Below, piece by piece: positions 46,293 through 58,447 of a stretch of 64,000 nt of DNA (positions are counted from its first letter, which is position 1; every line of letters starts with the position of its first letter). The DNA comes from Misgurnus anguillicaudatus. Its lineage: Eukaryota > Chordata > Actinopteri > Cypriniformes > Cobitidae. The position numbers and the translations under genes were made by a program. The stretch is from the NCBI RefSeq assembly GCF_027580225.2, contig NC_073358.2, positions 30,220,501 through 30,284,500 on the forward strand, given 5' to 3'. The notes below the pieces were generated by a model that was not told where the DNA came from, searched no databases, and saw only the letters and a program-made list of their open reading frames with translations.

Positions 46293-49200
46293 CTCGTATA
46301 CCACGGGACGTGATGACGTAGTACACCCGAACAAGTGACGTGGTACTCCAGGAAGCTTTCCAGCGCGACATTTCAACCATAACAGAGTATTCCATTCATC
46401 GCAAAATAGGAGGTTTAAACGTCTACTTTTCTGTCTGCAGCTGTGTTGGTAAGTTGATTTTATTTGCCTATTAGAAATGTTGAGGGTGAACATAAACGCA
46501 CCCGTATGTTGTAGAATGGGACGTTAAACTCCCATTGAAAGTCCGGAGAAATCCGGTTAGGCATGACAATTGGAATAACAACACAGCTGTCAGAGAAATA
46601 ATAACATTGCGGATAGGGAAATAATATATTTCCTCGCGCTTCGATTCAAACATCATCTCCTGCGTTTACACTCAGTAGGAGTGAATATTACATGGACTAA
46701 TGACTAAATGTTATCGTGGTACATTACGCAAAGTCGTAAATTTGAGTCTAAAAGTGGAAACATCGCCGTGGCGATTATCTATTTGCTTCGTGGAACGATC
46801 TCGCAATTATATCGGAAAACCATAAAGTATTAGAATATCCGTGATTAATAAAAATCCAGTCGGGATGACAAAACTCCTTGCCCAAGTCAATGCGTCCATG
46901 TATGTAAACAAACCTGCGCAAAACAGGCGATAATAACTCTGTTAATGGAAATACACAGCATGACAACAGCAGTGTAGATGAGAATAAATTCCCTTTGGTA
47001 GCAAATTAAAGATCTTTTGTTTGTTAAAGCAACAAAAGATTAACTTAAAATGGATTAACATCTTCCAAATTTTATTCTGGTTCTCAAATAAGGGTAAACA
47101 TTGAATTAATACAGTGATAACTATTGAACTCTCTGTATGAGATTTTATGTTGTTCACAGCACATGTGCAACATTTAAAGGAACAAAATCCTTCAGAGCAA
47201 GAATTAACTTAAATAAAGGATGTTATAAACTACAGTGTAAGTTAAGGTGTTTGCATATGAGAAGTGAATTTCAGGTTTACATGATTGATATGACAAGAGC
47301 AAATGTTTGTATTAATCTTTATAGGATCAGTAAATGCAGTAAACTATACAGTTTACATACTATACACGATGAGTTAAGGAGATAATTGTAATTATGGAGA
47401 ATGAAGGAGAGATGGAAGTGTAAATGATTGAAGGCAGCATTGTTGGGGTTAGAGGTTCAGTGCAAGCAGAATGGAACTAAATGTTGGATATTAAGCAAAT
47501 AGGGAGATAAGTGTAGATAAAATGGAACTAGGAAGTTTTGTTACAATTCCTTAATTAATGCAGAATTTCTCATTGTGTAAATAAGGTAAATTGAGCTAAA
47601 GCTTTGACTTATGCACAGCAAGATAATGATGAAACTGCTAAAATGATCAATAAAACACATGTGATCTTATCTGACTGAGAAAGTTTCACCACTGAGACCC
47701 TCTCAGAAAAGATCTGCTGTTTCTCCTTGTTTCAAGGTAAATATTTTAGCTTGATTGTAACAAATAACATACATCATTATTTTCTGTGAATCAATCAAAG
47801 TGATTTAAGGCGATGATTAACAACATGATATACAGTACAGCGGTGTTAAAAGTTCTAGGCTTAGTCCTTTCTTTATGAGGTTATGGGAATTGTCAAATAA
47901 ACAATTTAGTCCAGTTGTCTAGAGATTGTTGAAGCTGAGTCTTTGTTTCTCTATGAGATTGTGGTAATTGTTAAAGAGCAATTTGTTGTCTAATTGTCTA
48001 AAGATTGTGAAAGTCATAAAAATAGAGCTTATAGCTGAGTCCTGACATCAAAGCAGGAATATAGAATTCCTGTTTAAAGTGAATCAGTGGGAGCTAGTAA
48101 AAGTGTTTTTAGAATTCTGTATGTCTTCAGGCTAAAAGTTTCTGACTTTAAAATCTAAAGCAAAATTTGTGCCTTACGCTCTATTCATTGATTACTTTTC
48201 ATATTCAAATAGAATAACATCTAAATAAGACTTAATGAGACCTCAGCTAAAAACATGAGGAAATTGTGCCCAATTCCAGAGGGTCATAAAAAAAACCCAG
48301 CTGAGCAATGAGTTAAGTTCTGTACCCAGTATGTGCTGCGGTGCATTGCATCCTAAAAACAACAAAGAGTTGTTGTTGTTAGTGGACCTGTTAATACAGC
48401 TGCTACTGCAGGGTCAATTCACAGAAATGTGTTCTCAATTTTGCAAATGTAACATCATTCTAGAAGCCCTTGAGACCAGTTATAACATTTATTTTAATTA
48501 ATATTATTTTTAATATAATGTAATTTATATTATAATTACATTATAATATATTATATTATAATGGCCAGACAGGCCTAATATGGTGAAAAATGATGCATTA
48601 CATGCATTTCAAACTTACATGATTAAGACCCACAAAAGGCCCAGGGAATATTTAGATTCAGATTTATTTGGTCCACCATCTCGTGCCAAAACGGGGGTAT
48701 GTGTATGTTTTTGCTTGTTCGTTTTGTTGTTTATTGTTGTTTGTTTGTTGTTGTTTGGTTTTGTTTTTTGCTTTGCAGGAACACTGATAATATCATGGCA
48801 CAAGATAGCAAACCAAACAACTCTTTTATAAATTTGAAACATCAATTTAAACTGAATCTGATCAGTCAATGTACTTTTATAGTTGGTTAAAACTGTGGGA
48901 AATGTTAAATCATCAGAAATTACAGTCCTACAGGTCACAGAGATTGAAAAGTTTAATAGTGTGTACCATAAACAGACAGCACAGCAGTTAAACATGTGAG
49001 CTGACGGTACTGAGAACAACTCAGAGTAAAGCCATTTAAGTTTAAGATTAAAAAGTTAATCCAAAAATTTCCCCAGCAAAACTGGGACTTCTTATGCTCA
49101 CAGTTTAAATGCAAGTGCAGTTTATGGTGCTATACACACTCAGACTATACTGAAACAACATAGTCAAATATAACAGAAAATTCTCAACTTAATCTGGCCT

Positions 49201-51230
49201 CTGAAATTAATTTGCAGAAAGTAATGATACAAATCTTCTTACCAGGAAGAATTTACACCCTAATGCATTGCTGTCAGTGATAGCTGTGTGATAGTGACAT
49301 CATTTTTAACTAAAGATGATGCCATATCTTAATGCGAATTGCCCAAAATTTTAGAAATTAATGTTTCTTTGTTTGTTATCTTAACTTTTTTTCCTTTCAG
49401 GTGGATTACTATGACTCCTTAAGAGTCCTGACACTAGAGACGTGTCTGAGCCCAAATACAGGCACAAACCTAAAATGCAGGAGGTGGGTGTGATAATGCT
49501 TTGAGGGGTCATACACATCTCACAGTAATAAACTACTATATTCATTATATGACCTCCCGATGTAGCATCGGAACTAAAATTTTGCAACACAGATTACTTT
49601 AGGCTAGAATCCACCCACTTCCAGGCATGAACATGTAATGCACATATTTTCACCATTGCAACAACATAACACTGCGACCTGGTATAAGTTTTAAAACTAT
49701 CCAGGCTTAAAACATCACACATATGTATGATAAATGACTTAGAATCCAAACTCTAGAGTTTGTCATACATGCAAACCCATTTAGCATCTCACACATAGGA
49801 GAGAAAATTAAAGGTCAACTTATGATTTTAATTTCATGGTAATATAAACTATTGGGTCAATTTTCTCTTGAACTACATGAAACATTTCAGTGTGCATGGA
49901 ACATATGTATGGTTATAGTCACACATCAATTGTTTTGTCTCTGATTGTACAAATACAGGTAAAATAAGAACTATTAATTGATTACATAAGACCTATTTCA
50001 GATTAAAATAAGTAAGTGAAGAATGAAATGGCTAGCATGGCTGCAGACATGTCTAAACATTTCAAACTTTACAAAATGGTTATATTTGAAGTGCTGACAC
50101 TTCTAATGATCAATCACATAAATCAGACACCTTACCATTGAATGTGACTAAACCAACATATATGTACAGAATTATTTGACAACATGCAAAGAATTATTGA
50201 CAATGGATAAATAAGAAATTCAGAAATTATTTGATTTAAGTTTAAGTTGTCTGGGTATGTTTTAAGTACTTAATTGAATTCTTAGATATACATGGTTAAC
50301 TTGCATTTCAAGGTTTTGAATAATTCTATTATTATTAAAATTATAAATATATCATATTATATATACTTTAGTATAAATATCTGTATTTTATATACATATA
50401 ATTTACATTTATTTGTATTATATTTGAATGGTATTGTTATTATATGCTTTAATAATGTATACCACTGGTAAATATGCTAGTTAAATTAACTTTTGCCACT
50501 CTCCCTTTAAAATACACAGATTATATCAAAATTCCACTCTATGTTCAATATGCATAGTAGTGAAGAGTTTGGTAATGGGATCACCTTTTGGGACAAATTA
50601 TTTTGAAAAAGGAAAGGAGACCTTATTTACCATTCGCACCAATATCATGAAACATCTAATAATGTCATGTGTTATTGTAATCATTCACAACTATTTCCTT
50701 CCAAGGAAAGTCAAGTTCATCAGTGTTCAGTCATTTCATGGTCATGTGTATTATATTCTAATTCCCTCTCATACAGTGGTACATTCTCAGTGTGAGGAAT
50801 TCCTTCACCTACGGAGGTCTGACTTTTCTATCAAAAAAAATACCTTCTGCCAATAAGGTAACAGAGGACTGTTCAAAAGGTCAGGAAAATATCCAGGGGA
50901 GGACCCCATTAGAGACAAATGCTTCTAAATGTTGAGAGGAGACAGGTTCCATGAACAGAGCGCATGCGTTTGGCTGACACAATGGACTTTGTACAACAAA
51001 TTTCAACCAGATCCATTTGGGAGATTATCTAACTACGAGAACCACAGAGATTCTGTCCATCACAGACACCTGTTCAGCACAGTTAAGTTCCTGCTTTGAT
51101 ATCTGCAGGCATTGTTTAACATTACAGGTGTTCATCTTGAAAAGACTGTTACATTTACAAAGGACGTATGGAGACCCAAGAAGTCCACCCAAAATGACCC
51201 CTTGGGTACTCTGACAGTTTCCCAATGGTC
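46293..51230 (+). other. Interior of LTR element 1, no gene seen
   Basis: Only short, domain-free frames. A consensus splice donor (G|GTAAGT at 46449-46454) sits 160 bp after the primer site and a good acceptor (TTTTTCCTTTCAG, ending 49400) lies later, so a spliced non-coding transcript is conceivable. An AT-rich palindrome (ATAATGTAATT and its inverse) is at about 48513-48545. Confidence 0.5.
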
Positions 51231-51241
51231 AGGGGAGGAGA
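51231..51241 (+). promoter_or_regulatory. Polypurine tract of element 1
   Basis: AGGGGAGGAGA lies directly before the 3' LTR, the expected place for the plus-strand primer. Confidence 0.8.
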
Positions 51242-52727
51242 TGTAGGACAGGTGGACAAGTTTTGGATTTGGAGCTGGACCATAAAACAATAAAAAACAC
51301 ATTCTGTGTCTATTTTTGAGAGACGTTTTGTCTCTCTCCACAGGGGTCACGGATACACAGGAACTGATCTGTATTTCACCCCCTCTCTCTTCTCCTTTAA
51401 GGTTTTGGTTACTGGAAATATACTAAACACATGTAACATTGGATATATCATATGTTGTGATGCTACAAAGGTTTCATCTTAATGTTTGGTGTTGTTTTAA
51501 AGGTCATGGTGCGATGGTTAAAAAGGTCTAATTTCTATAATGCTAAGAGAAAGTATATCAAAGTTTAAGACTTAAGACATAATCTGTACTCCTGTGATGG
51601 GTGTCAACTCATGAGGAGATCTAGATTACAGATGGTTAACAGTCCCATTTGGTGCTCCTTCAGGTCACGAGAACCGACCAACCAAATCCTGTTTTGAGAT
51701 TTTATTATTCTTTGTCTCATTCTGTGTATATAAGGTGGCTTGGCAAGAGACTCTGGGAAGTATTCTTTAGCAAGAATCTTCCCCACACTTTGCGTGTGTG
51801 TATTCAGACATTATGGAAGTATTCTTTAGTAAGAAACTTCCCCACACTTTGTGTGTGTGTATTCAAACATTATGGGAGAAATCTTTAACAGAATCTTCTT
51901 ACACCATTTTGGGTATATTATATTCATGATGGAAGTACTCTGTAGCCAGAGTGTCTATTGCGAGGTATGACTCTGTAACTTTTGCAACTGTTGATCATTT
52001 TAATTAATTGGAATTGAATCAAATTCTGTATGATATTGTTTAATTTATGTTTGAAGCTGAAACCTGCCTGGTATAATAAATTGTTACATTTGATTCATCT
52101 GAATTCTTCAGGAATTGTATTGATTTATTTTAATTCTTTCAGAAATTATTATTTCCAGTAGATTAGAAGGAGTCTGATATTACCGCAAAATAAGTATGTC
52201 ATGATATGTACACACTGGTGTTTTGATGTTGGATGGAGCAGGTAGCACATTCACCAGGACTCTCAGATTTATGTCTATCACCTGCCTTAGCAAGTTGCAT
52301 GATCGTGACTAAAGTAACTATTTTTATGATCGGAGCAAGCATGGGGCGGCCAGACATAAAAATATTAGTTTACCCGGCAACCTCTGACTAAGATCAGAAT
52401 TGGCAATTTTGTGTCCGTGAGATGTACGCAAACGGCCGGCGTATATCCTGTGCGATATCGGGTCCCTAATGAACGAATAATTAAGACTATGGGAATATAT
52501 AAATAATCAAACATCTAAATTATGATCAACAGATAATTGGAATAATGCACAAAATTCTTAATATATTAAATTGGAGTCAGATTATAATTTAAACACAGAG
52601 ATCAACGAAATTAATTTAATCATGATATGGAATTATTCTTCTAGAAGCGCTGAGGAAGGAACGAACACGAGTCCCCTTCACCCACTCCACTTGCATCCGT
52701 CGTTGGGCTTGTGGGTGGTACCTTACA
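51242..52727 (+). repeat. 3' LTR of element 1 (1486 bp)
   Basis: Same length and ends as the 5' LTR. Visible differences are all substitutions (for example CACGG for CACAG near 51350 and GCGAGG for GCCAGG near 51961). Confidence 0.9.
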
Positions 52728-53488
52728 TAACTCTTAACTGGACACAGCCCCAGAATTTGCTCTCTGATTCTCTAATGCTTTGCCTCAATAGCTCAAGCTT
52801 TAAGGGTTGCTAGATTAACATGGTCTTGAGTCATCAAAATGGACGTTCAATTTATACATTGCATTTTCATACCCGCACAGCTGTGAACAGTTGAATTGTG
52901 TGTCTGTGTAGGCTACATAAACACTTACAGCTGGTATGAAATGGCCGATATGCTAAACCTGGAGTCTCCAGCTGGTGTGATTGTCTTATTCAACAAGTGC
53001 CAGATAGAGAAGTGATCTTCAGGTAATGCAAGGACAAACATGATAGTGTCTGAGTTATTTGGCTCTGATTCAAAAGAACAAATATAGAGTATTAAAAATA
53101 AATATGACGTTGATTTTTACAAGCTATGCACACGCCGCAATCAAATGTGCTGCTACATCGCACTCTGAAAGCACATGCAAATTAAATTTGTGCGCACTGA
53201 AGGCTGGTTTTTGATAAGCAAGTGAAATACTCGATAATATAATTTTTGCACATCGTTAAAACAACAAGAACGAAATTATTGCAAACGGTATATCTTGCAC
53301 ACCTCTGTTAGGTGCTATATGAATTCAACATCTATACACCTAATACACTAAACTTCAGAAGTTTCTTTTGAAAATCAACTTAAAGGTAATTCATCAAATA
53401 TTGCTATGTACACAAGACAAGAAAGACACTTGAGGCTTCTCTGACTAACAATGCAAAAATAATAGATTTCATTCTTTTTGTATTTTAA
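52728..53488. other. Gene-free stretch between LTR elements
   Basis: AT-rich; no exon, RNA gene or repeat end was recognised. Confidence 0.3.
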
Positions 53489-53730
53489 CACTGTCAGAAA
53501 TAAAGGTACATAACTGTACCTTTTCTGTCGTTGGGGTGGTAGCTACCCTCAAAGGTTTATTTTTGTACCTTTAGTCGTATACAACACATTGAAATGTTGT
53601 ACCTTTCAGGGTACAATATAATACCATGTTAAGGGTACAGAACAGTTAACTGTAGCTTTAAAGGTACACAATAGATAATTAAGGTACAGTATAATGTACC
53701 CAAATAGGTACAATGTTTTTTTATACCTGT
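53489..53730. mobile_element. GGTAC-family repeat copy abutting LTR element 2
   Basis: Starts CACTGTCAGAAATAAAGG and contains many GGTAC/GTACC words, ending at TATACCTGT where the LTR starts. Its right half is not clearly resumed after 57901. Confidence 0.55.
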
Positions 53731-54490
53731 TGTAAGGGTGGATTCACTACAGTGGTTCAGTCTGTAGGAACGCCGAAATGACTGAGAAATGTTAACAGCA
53801 AGATATTATAAAACTGTGTATTTCTGGTCAATTATCACCCTTCTGCAACCTATACCAACGACGGAAATAAGTGCAGTTATAATAGCAAAATATGTGGGAG
53901 AGCATTGCTAGAATATAAATATATTGAATTGCAATATGTAGCGTTTAAGTATTAACACTAAATCAAAACTAAACAACAGTTTGGTAAATGAAAGGTTTAA
54001 TAACAGCACTGACTTAAAGTTACAATTGAAATGGTTACACTTTAGATGCATGAAATGGTACTTAATACAAACAATTAACTGTTTCCAATGTATGTGAGAT
54101 ATTACCTGATAAGATAGAGAAAGAAATAAAGTTTAGAAGAAAGAGAATCACCATTAAGAACTGGAATCTAGGCCTAAAGGCCTAAACCCAAGAACTCAGG
54201 TAAAGAAGAAAAGCAGAGGGCAGAAAGCAAATGGCAAATGCCAAAAGGCAAAAGCCCAGATCTCATGAAAACCAAGACCTATATTCTCTTTCCCTTGACC
54301 ATGTGACTAAACCTAACATCATCCATTCAAACTGACCAATCAGAAGACCACACCTTTAACCCCCACTGTATTGAATAAACAGCTGTGACAATAGTCTGTG
54401 ATCAACATCAGTAGGCACAGAAATGCAGATGGTACAGTATGGAAATGGGGGTTGTGACAAAGTAATAAATTCCTATATTTTTTTCCTACA
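53731..54490 (-). repeat. 3' LTR of element 2 (760 bp)
   Basis: On the plus strand it runs TGTAAGGGTGG to TTTCCTACA. In element orientation it begins TGTAGGAAA. It is preceded in that orientation by a short purine-rich AAAGGGCGGA tract (54491-54503), a plausible polypurine tract. Confidence 0.9.
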
Positions 54491-55995
54491 AATCCGCCCT
54501 TTGGCAGCGTGGGCCACACGTAAGAAGACCCATGATGACACAGTTCATAAGATTATGCTTTCAGTTGTGTGCAGTGGTCATCTTCAGACTTATTGTCCAA
54601 ACTGGTTGCTGGTTGATGAGACTTGAAGATGTCCTTCTCCTTACAGCCCTGCATGAAAGGCTTCATCGAATGGAATTGCACCTTTCGTAATCATGCAGAT
54701 TTCCATCGATACTTCACACTTTCACAAGAACAGGCCCTGAAGGGGGACTTCACTTTTTTCCTTCTCTTTGAGGCAACACCCAAGATGTGAAACAGCAGGA
54801 ATCCTGTGATTTAAGCAAATGGCACAACAACAGCAAACATATGGCATTTGTCACTGAAGTTTTAAATGGTCAGATTGATCTTCAGCCTAAAATCCCTGTC
54901 AAATACATTAAAACATGGTCAAGGTGAGAATAAAAGAAAAAATAATAAAAGCTCTTACATTGTTTTTGGAAACATGTAAATGAAATGCTTCCTTTTAAAC
55001 TTAGCAAATGTTAGTTTTAACAACCCACTTTGTCAGTAGGAGTAACAACAACAATATATTCAGTGTAACCAAATACATGATATTTAAAGATCTTAATGTC
55101 CCAGTATAACCATTATAAATGAAATGAACAAAATGAAAACAAAGAACATGATAGTTTTAAATGTCTTACATAAAAAGCGAATTATGTGTGAAACATAATA
55201 GCAAAATGAATGATATTATTACACATAGAAAATAACTCTATCAAGATTTCAGTATTTGAGACATAAAACTAATCAAACTTTTTGAAAAGAAACCAAACAG
55301 ATGCTTAAAATCAGACAGTCTGAAATAATGACTAAAGTGAGGCTAATTGTGTTTGCTATGTGATTGAATTTAACTGAGGCTATGTGTGAATACCATGCTG
55401 CAACAAAGGTGAGGAAGTTAAGATTGTGATGCAAATTTGGTCCTGTTGTTAAACAGGGAGCCATTTTGATATTAAAAGTATGAGATTGTAATCTGGCTCT
55501 GTAAATCTTCTCACACCCATGTTTTTAGTTAAGCATGGTAAAAGTGCTACTGGATCCTGTTGTGAGGTAAAACATTTTCATTAATGCAATTATATAACAC
55601 AATGTAGCCACATGGCATTTTTGTGCTCCTCTTTAGGGTCTTACTGCAGCTATACAAAGAATAGCAGAGTTTACCACTTAGGAGACAAATCTTTCAACAT
55701 AGAAACACATACAACTTGAAACTAATAGACAATTTCAAGAGCAAAAGTTATTCCATTAACACAAGACGACAGGTCTAGAATACATGTAGCTTCAACAACC
55801 TCTCACTTAAATGTTTTGTCTAACACTTACAATGGAAACAGTCAAGTGTTTTAAGAAATTAACTTCATTAGCCTATGTGTACATATAGTATAACAAACAA
55901 CTAGAATTTGTGTTCTATAGAAACAACAATGCATTACGAACAATTACAAATCAGGAAATGCAAACAGGATCATCTATGAGAATGTTAAACACATG

Positions 55996-56871
55996 CTAAC
56001 TGGCTGCTAAGCCACTAGCAAGTGAGGTTAACAGCTGGAGTCCTTGCATAAACAATGCAGTTAACTCAGTAATGGTTTTACCTGCAAAACCAGATTGTTT
56101 ATATCTGCCCTTAGAAAATGATTTCCTACATTTCAAATAATAAGGTGGAGGTCTGCCCCTGCCCAGTGACCAGCATTTCTCCTCTGTATGGCCTATTTTA
56201 TGACAGGAACTACAAAGCCTGTTCATTTTGCCACCGGGTCTGTAGCTTGGTTCTACTGGAGCTTCAGGAGGTCTGTGACTCTCTAATGCTTCTTTCACAA
56301 CATGCGATTCTGTTCCAGCATGATGATGCATCACCCCAATCACTGAAATAGGAACACTTTTCTGGGTTCTGGAATATACATTCTCTTTAGTACAAGTAGC
56401 ATCTTTTTTAGTCCCATCGCTGTTAAGCGTTTGGGGAGACTTAGTGTCTCGTACAATTAGTTTAGCCCTTACATCCGCAATGATGTCTTTATACTTCTCA
56501 CACTGTTCAGTCAGAGCTAACTGCTCAGATAATTGTTGATCTATCTGAGTTTGAAGATTTTGGATCTTTGCCTCTGACTTTTGTAATTCAGCGTTTCTGG
56601 TTCTCAATTCATCACCTTTAGCATTCAGGACTGAGTCAAAAATCGCATTATTTTTACGTAGCTGCTTGCACGTCATGAAATTCAAAGCCTCAATTGTTTC
56701 AGCATGTTTGGATTTTCTTTGTTCACTACCAACTGTGTGCCACCATGTGAGAATATCATCAGTGGTAGCGTTGTAATTCAAACCCTTTTTATATAATTTA
56801 GAAAGTGTAGGTTCAACTTTCTCGCTCCATAAAGCAAACAATATATCATTACTTAAATTAATCCCTTCCAT
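55996..56871 (-). CDS. Gag-like protein of LTR element 2
   Basis: An uninterrupted 291-codon frame, starting at the first ATG after the primer site region (ATG ends at 56871). It should be the structural, RNA-binding polyprotein of the element. Residues 1-80 are a Trp-containing N-terminal region; about 86-140 is charged with heptad-like spacing and probably coiled coil. At 220-233 there is a classical nucleocapsid zinc knuckle C-X2-C-X4-H-X4-C (Cys220, Cys223, His228, Cys233), followed by an Arg/Lys-rich stretch (237-260) and a hydrophobic tail (265-288). It is much shorter than a typical retroviral Gag (around 500 residues) and has no recognisable protease after it. Being intact, it may still be made. 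Which Gag lineage it belongs to is uncertain. Confidence 0.8.
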   Translation of the reverse strand: MEGINLSNDILFALWSEKVEPTLSKLYKKGLNYNATTDDILTWWHTVGSEQRKSKHAETIEALNFMTCKQLRKNNAIFDSVLNAKGDELRTRNAELQKSEAKIQNLQTQIDQQLSEQLALTEQCEKYKDIIADVRAKLIVRDTKSPQTLNSDGTKKDATCTKENVYSRTQKSVPISVIGVMHHHAGTESHVVKEALESHRPPEAPVEPSYRPGGKMNRLCSSCHKIGHTEEKCWSLGRGRPPPYYLKCRKSFSKGRYKQSGFAGKTITELTALFMQGLQLLTSLASGLAAS

Positions 56872-57117
56872 CCCTGAGGAGATAATCTGAAATAATCTCT
56901 AACTGTACAACAATGTTAGAACTATTTAAGGTCCTTCTATTTTCTGTTCCATACAAATCATGCAAATGGAGATTTTACTAACCATGCCATGAAACAATGA
57001 AAACAGACTTACCCACTATGTGGTCAGAAGGCCTTTAACAAATTCACAAGATAAACTGTGATAAAGTCCTCATTCAGTTGATCAAACAAAGTACAACTCA
57101 GAAAACTCACTGCAAGG

Positions 57118-57137
57118 GATCCCGGGTTTCGGCACCA
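57118..57137 (-). promoter_or_regulatory. Primer-binding site, tRNA-Phe
   Basis: The plus strand reads GATCCCGGGTTTCGGCACCA, identical over 20 bases to the 3' end of vertebrate tRNA-Phe including CCA (from memory). The minus-strand element RNA is therefore complementary to it. Four bases separate it from the LTR. It sets the element's orientation. Confidence 0.92.
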
Positions 57138-57141
57138 AAAC

Positions 57142-57901
57142 TGTAAGGGTGGATTCACTACAGTGGTTCAGTCTGTAGGAACGCCGAAATGACTGAGAAA
57201 TGTTAACAGCAAGATATTATAAAACTGTGTATTTCTGGTCAATTATCACCCTTCTGCAACCTATACCAACGACGGAAATAAGTGCAGTTATAATAGCAAA
57301 ATATGTGGGAGAGCATTGCTAGAATATAAATATATTGAATTGCAATATGTAGCGTTTAAGTATTAACACTAAATCAAAACTAAACAACAGTTTGGTAAAT
57401 GAAAGGTTTAATAACAGCACTGACTTAAAGTTACAATTGAAATGGTTACACTTTAGATGCATGAAATGGTACTTAATACAAACAATTAACTGTTTCCAAT
57501 GTATGTGAGATATTACCTGATAAGATAGAGAAAGAAATAAAGTTTAGAAGAAAGAGAATCACCATTAAGAACTGGAATCTAGGCCTAAAGGCCTAAACCC
57601 AAGAACTCAGGTAAAGAAGAAAAGCAGAGGGCAGAAAGCAAATGCCAAAAGGCAAAAGGCAAAAGCCCAGATCTCATGAAAACCAAGACCTATATTCTCT
57701 TTCCCTTGACCATGTGACTAAACCTAACATCATCCATTCAAACTGACCAATCAGAAGACCACACCTTTAACCCCCACTGTATTGAATAAACAGCTGTAAC
57801 AATAGTCTGTGATCAACATCAGTAGGCACAGAAATGCAGATGGTACAGTATGGAAATGGGGGTTGTGACAAAGTAATAAATTCCTATATTTTTTTCCTAC
57901 A
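57142..57901 (-). repeat. 5' LTR of element 2 (760 bp)
   Basis: Identical in length to the other LTR; the plus strand starts TGTAAGGGTGG. It differs by GTAACAATAG for GTGACAATAG and by a shifted GGCAAA-type repeat. Confidence 0.9.
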
Positions 57902-58094
57902 GTTATACAGGTAGATTTCTTCCTTAAAAATGTGCATATACTGTACAGAGTAGGGTGGCACAAATTTATGCTAAGTTGATTTTTTAAAATCACAATACTG
58001 TATGTGCATGCAGTGTTGTGCACACACATTTCTAGTTTTATGATAGCTTTTGCTAGGATAGTTTTACTGTATGAATAAGCAACTTTTAAAAATA

Positions 58095-58237
58095 TGGCCT
58101 CAGGCATGGTAACTGAAAGGTTGCAGTTTGAGGATTTGGTGAGCCTGAGGTATCACATTGCTCCAGGTTGCTCCAGAGGGTTTGTCCCCATGTGTACTGT
58201 TAGTTGCTTTAGAGAAAAGCATCTGCAAAAATTCCTA
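58095..58237 (+). repeat. Degenerate tRNA-derived SINE fragment
   Basis: A weak B-box-like GGTTGCAGTTTGAGG is followed by GTTTGTCCCCATGTGTACTG and the tail GTTGCTTTAGAGAAAAGCAT then CTGCAAAAA, the diverged counterpart of the fish SINE tail also seen at 11985. Confidence 0.5.
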
Positions 58238-58352
58238 TATTCCGGAATAACAGATTAGGTTCACTGACAGAATAAACAAATTGGGATATTGTCCCCGTGA
58301 TTTCTACACAACTTCCACTCTTAATCCAAGAAAGCCTTATTGAAGGTTTTGC

Positions 58353-58353
58353 T

Positions 58354-58421
<68 letters not shown>

Positions 58422-58447
58422 TTTTTATTTATTTATTTATTTATTTC
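58353..58447. repeat. (TTTC)n then (TTTA)n microsatellite
   Basis: About 68 bp of TTTC repeats run into about 25 bp of TTTA repeats. It produces a Phe/Leu/Ser open frame that is not a gene. Confidence 0.95.

Larger units (their letters stand above)
44786..52727 (+). mobile_element. LTR retroelement 1 (endogenous-retrovirus-like, non-coding interior)
   Basis: A complete 7.94-kb plus-strand element: 5' LTR, tRNA-Trp-type primer site, 4.97-kb interior, polypurine tract, 3' LTR. The two 1486-bp LTRs differ at about six positions that I can see, so insertion is recent. The interior (46272-51241) has no frame longer than about 134 codons and no recognisable gag, protease, reverse transcriptase, integrase or env motif; it is AT-rich. 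It would need proteins from another element. No matching target-site duplication flanks it (CACAG left, TAACT right). Retroviral affiliation rests on the LTR size and primer-site type and is inferred. Confidence 0.85.
53731..57901 (-). mobile_element. LTR retroelement 2 (gag-only, tRNA-Phe primed)
   Basis: A 4.17-kb element on the minus strand: 5' LTR at 57142-57901, primer site 57118-57137, gag-like frame 56871-55996, about 1.5 kb without genes, 3' LTR at 53731-54490. The 760-bp LTRs differ only by a small rearrangement in a GGCAAA-type run and one or two substitutions, so it is recent. No protease, polymerase or env is seen. Flanks lack an immediate target-site duplication, although TTATAC occurs close to both ends (53721-53726 and 57903-57908). 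Confidence 0.85.

Noticed and set aside
50560..50856. 98-codon frame in the interior of LTR element 1, considered as an env or gag relic
   Set aside because: No signal peptide, cysteine motif or other retroviral hallmark; AT-rich chance frame.
54491..54515. TTTGGCAGCGTGGGCC as a plus-strand primer-binding site for element 2
   Set aside because: It matches no tRNA that I can recall, whereas the opposite end has a 20/20 tRNA-Phe match and the Gag frame is on the minus strand.
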